This document shows positions 14,242 through 15,525 of a stretch of 15,525 nt of DNA, piece after piece. The position numbers were made by a program, and so were the translations under genes. The DNA lies in NCBI GenBank assembly GCA_900538765.1, contig UQAB01000033.1, forward strand, positions 1 through 15,525. The letters are read 5' to 3'. The DNA comes from an uncultured Azospirillum sp. GTDB taxonomy: Bacteria > Pseudomonadota > Alphaproteobacteria > RF32 > CAG-239. Numbering within the stretch: position 1 is the first letter of the stretch; every line of letters begins with the position of its first letter. The notes beneath the pieces were generated by a model, which was given only the letters and a program-made list of their open reading frames with translations, was not told the origin of the DNA and made no database searches.

Positions 14242-15228
14242 GTGACTGTTATGGCAGAAAGCGGAACGGAAAAAGAATTGGCGAAAAACGACGGAATTTC
14301 GGCGGAGAATAAGTTTCAGGCGGAGCTTTTTCTCAATGTTTTTCTGCCGGCTGCGGATATTTTGAAAATTGCCGACGTTCGGAAGGAAAATAACCGGAAA
14401 GTTTCCGTTGACGATGTTATGAAAAATCCCCGTTTTGAAGATGCCTGCAAGAAGATTCTGGAAGGAAAGCCTGCGGAGGTTCAGGAGTTTATTCTTGCTC
14501 AGGCCAGAAACCGCGTGTCACGCGTTTTGGCGCAGAATGCCAAAGGTAAAGACAAAGATAAATCCGCGGATGGAAAAAAGCGTGATGAGGCGGCGGAAGA
14601 GCAGGATTTGGGCGATAATATGCGTCGCGGGAAGAAAAAAAATTTCTTTAAGCGCATGAAGGAAAAGATTAAAAAGCGCTTTGGAAAATCAGCTCAGCAA
14701 AAAGCCGGTGAGAAAGCTGCGGCCAAAACGACTGAAAAGACGCTAGCTAAAACAACGGGCAAAGCGGCCGGGAAAACTGCCGGGAAAACTGCCGGAAAAG
14801 CTGTTGCCAAGGCGACAGGAAAATCTTTGTTGAAAAAGATTCCGCTTGTCGGTTTGGGCGTCGGCTGTTACTTTGCCTGGGACAGGATTAAACAGGGGGA
14901 TTATGCCGGGGCGCTGGGCGAAGTGGCTTCCGGTGCGGCGGCATGTGTTCCCGGCGTGGGTACGGCAGTCAGCGTCGGAATTGACGTTGCGTTAGGCGGC
15001 CGGGATGTTTATCGCGCTTCCCAAGGTGGTGAGGTATCTCAACAACAGGCTGTGTCTGAAAATACTTCAGCCGGAGAGAGAACGCAGAAGAAAATTTCTC
15101 GGGCTGACCGGCGGCTTTTATTGGAAAAAAGCGGTATTTTACAGCCGCAAAGGCCGCTGGCGCCGGTTCGGCAGACGCAGCTTACTCAAGATATGTCCAG
15201 AGCTTTTATGGGCTCAGAACGAAGCTGA
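14242..15228 (+). CDS. Lysine-rich repeat protein with hydrophobic glycine-rich domain
   Basis: Unknown protein of 328 residues. GTG 14242 has GGAAG 9 nt upstream; ATG 14251 is an alternative. Residues 1-100 look folded and helical; 101-155 are highly charged with a basic patch (MRRGKKKNFFKRMKEKIKK); 155-195 are Lys/Ala/Thr/Gly repeats (GKTAGKTAGKAVAKATGK); 199-255 form a glycine-rich hydrophobic domain starting KKIPLVGLGVG and containing GDYAGALGEVASGAA and VPGVGTAVSVGID. That last segment reminds me of hydrophobic modules in phage tail-tip or internal virion proteins and of some secreted toxins; this is from memory and unverified. It has its own promoter and ends 8 nt before a family B repeat. 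A membrane-inserting role is a reasonable guess only. Confidence 0.72.
   Translation: MTVMAESGTEKELAKNDGISAENKFQAELFLNVFLPAADILKIADVRKENNRKVSVDDVMKNPRFEDACKKILEGKPAEVQEFILAQARNRVSRVLAQNAKGKDKDKSADGKKRDEAAEEQDLGDNMRRGKKKNFFKRMKEKIKKRFGKSAQQKAGEKAAAKTTEKTLAKTTGKAAGKTAGKTAGKAVAKATGKSLLKKIPLVGLGVGCYFAWDRIKQGDYAGALGEVASGAAACVPGVGTAVSVGIDVALGGRDVYRASQGGEVSQQQAVSENTSAGERTQKKISRADRRLLLEKSGILQPQRPLAPVRQTQLTQDMSRAFMGSERS
14767..14801 (+). repeat. 12-bp in-frame tandem repeat
   Basis: GCCGGGAAAACT is repeated twice exactly and a third time with a one-base deletion and a G change near its end, within the 328-residue gene. Each unit encodes a four-residue Ala-Gly-Lys-Thr type step, extending a longer decayed Lys/Thr/Ala repeat region on both sides. 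Copy number could vary by slippage without breaking the frame. Confidence 0.6.
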
Positions 15229-15236
15229 ATTTGTCA

Positions 15237-15312
15237 CACCGACGCGGTGAGCGATCAGTTCGCCGCTGGTTGGTAGTGCGTAAAGAAGCACTGCGTGCGC
15301 CTTGTGCCTGCC
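15237..15312 (+). repeat. Dispersed repeat family B, copy 2
   Basis: CACCGACGCGGTGAGCG opens this copy, and GAAGCACTGCGTGCGC followed by CTTGTGCCTGCC closes it, matching copy 1 at 7277-7389. The interior is 31 nt here against 68 nt there and is unrelated. It starts 8 nt after a stop codon, as copy 1 overlaps one. Confidence 0.7.
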
Positions 15313-15316
15313 GCTT

Positions 15317-15409
15317 TGTCATTTTTCTCTCCTCACATTAAAAATATTTGTTGAATACTAAGAAAAGTTATGCTATAGTATCTTTGTGATGACAAGTGTG
15401 GAGGATACG
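15317..15409 (+). promoter_or_regulatory. Promoter and leader of the right outward-facing gene
   Basis: The 18-nt block ending CTCTCCTC (15317-15334), a 16-nt spacer, TTGAAT (15351-15356), a 17-nt spacer, TATAGT (15374-15379) and GGAGG (15400-15404) reproduce the left leader at 1-98 in inverted orientation. The leader TTTGTGATGACAAGTGTGG is shared nearly base for base. Confidence 0.7.
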
Positions 15410-15525
15410 ATGAAGAATATTTCCCAAGTAATATTACTGTCAACTTCATGCCTGATTTGGTATGGAGCGGACAATGTTTGTGCTTCTGTTAATGTTTTTT
15501 CCGGTATCCCTAAGTCAGGTACCCA
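15410..15525 (+). CDS. Partial exported protein, N-terminus only
   Basis: Thirty-eight codons are visible before the window ends. The product starts MKNISQVILLSTSCLIWYG, a short basic start and a hydrophobic core typical of a Sec signal peptide, with probable signal peptidase I cleavage after VCA or CAS near residues 25-26. The mature part begins VNVFSGIPKSGT. The cysteine at 14 lacks a proper lipobox, so a lipoprotein is less likely. GGAGG lies 5 nt before ATG. The shared leader suggests that the gene at the left edge belongs to the same set of exported proteins. Function unknown. Confidence 0.7.
   Translation, partial: MKNISQVILLSTSCLIWYGADNVCASVNVFSGIPKSGT

Overview
The window looks chromosomal and fits an uncultured, probably host-associated alphaproteobacterium. 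The tight order nuoL-nuoM-nuoN-birA-rnj, with a class I BirA that has no DNA-binding domain and a bacterial RNase J, is typical of Alphaproteobacteria. The species cannot be named from sequence alone.

Layout. Positions 1-98 carry the promoter and 5' leader of a gene that leaves the window leftwards; only its start codon is inside. A near-identical leader (15317-15409) drives another gene leaving rightwards, so the window is bracketed by inverted copies of one regulatory leader. Positions 303-7290 form one compact plus-strand operon: three complex I membrane-arm subunits, biotin-protein ligase and RNase J. By hand alignment the subunits have lost many residues of the proton path, NuoM most of all. 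Positions 7291-8070 are a long spacer holding dispersed repeats, a phased pair of perfect TGTTGCAACA palindromes, a possible small RNA and a strong terminator.

Positions 8071-15228 are accessory: a 592-residue orphan protein; two tandemly duplicated, AT-rich, minus-strand membrane-protein genes with nearly identical promoters but diverged coding sequence; a small membrane protein behind a consensus promoter; an isolated phage terminase pair with no portal, capsid or tail genes in view; and a 328-residue protein combining a lysine-rich repeat tract with a glycine-rich hydrophobic segment. This looks like a degraded or scattered prophage, or domesticated phage genes, embedded in repeats.

Two dispersed repeat families punctuate the spacers. 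Family A (core TTGTTGAGG.TTTAGA, internal hairpins, usually a GACAAttyGGATGG right end) occurs four times. Family B (CACCGACGCGGTGAGCG, then GAAGCACTGCGTGCGC) occurs twice, just after gene ends, and supplies the last residues and stop codon of RNase J. A CTCTCCTC box lies 12 or 16 nt upstream of the -35 box of four separate promoters, suggesting common control of the two outward-facing genes and the duplicated membrane genes. No rRNA, tRNA, CRISPR array or transposase was seen.
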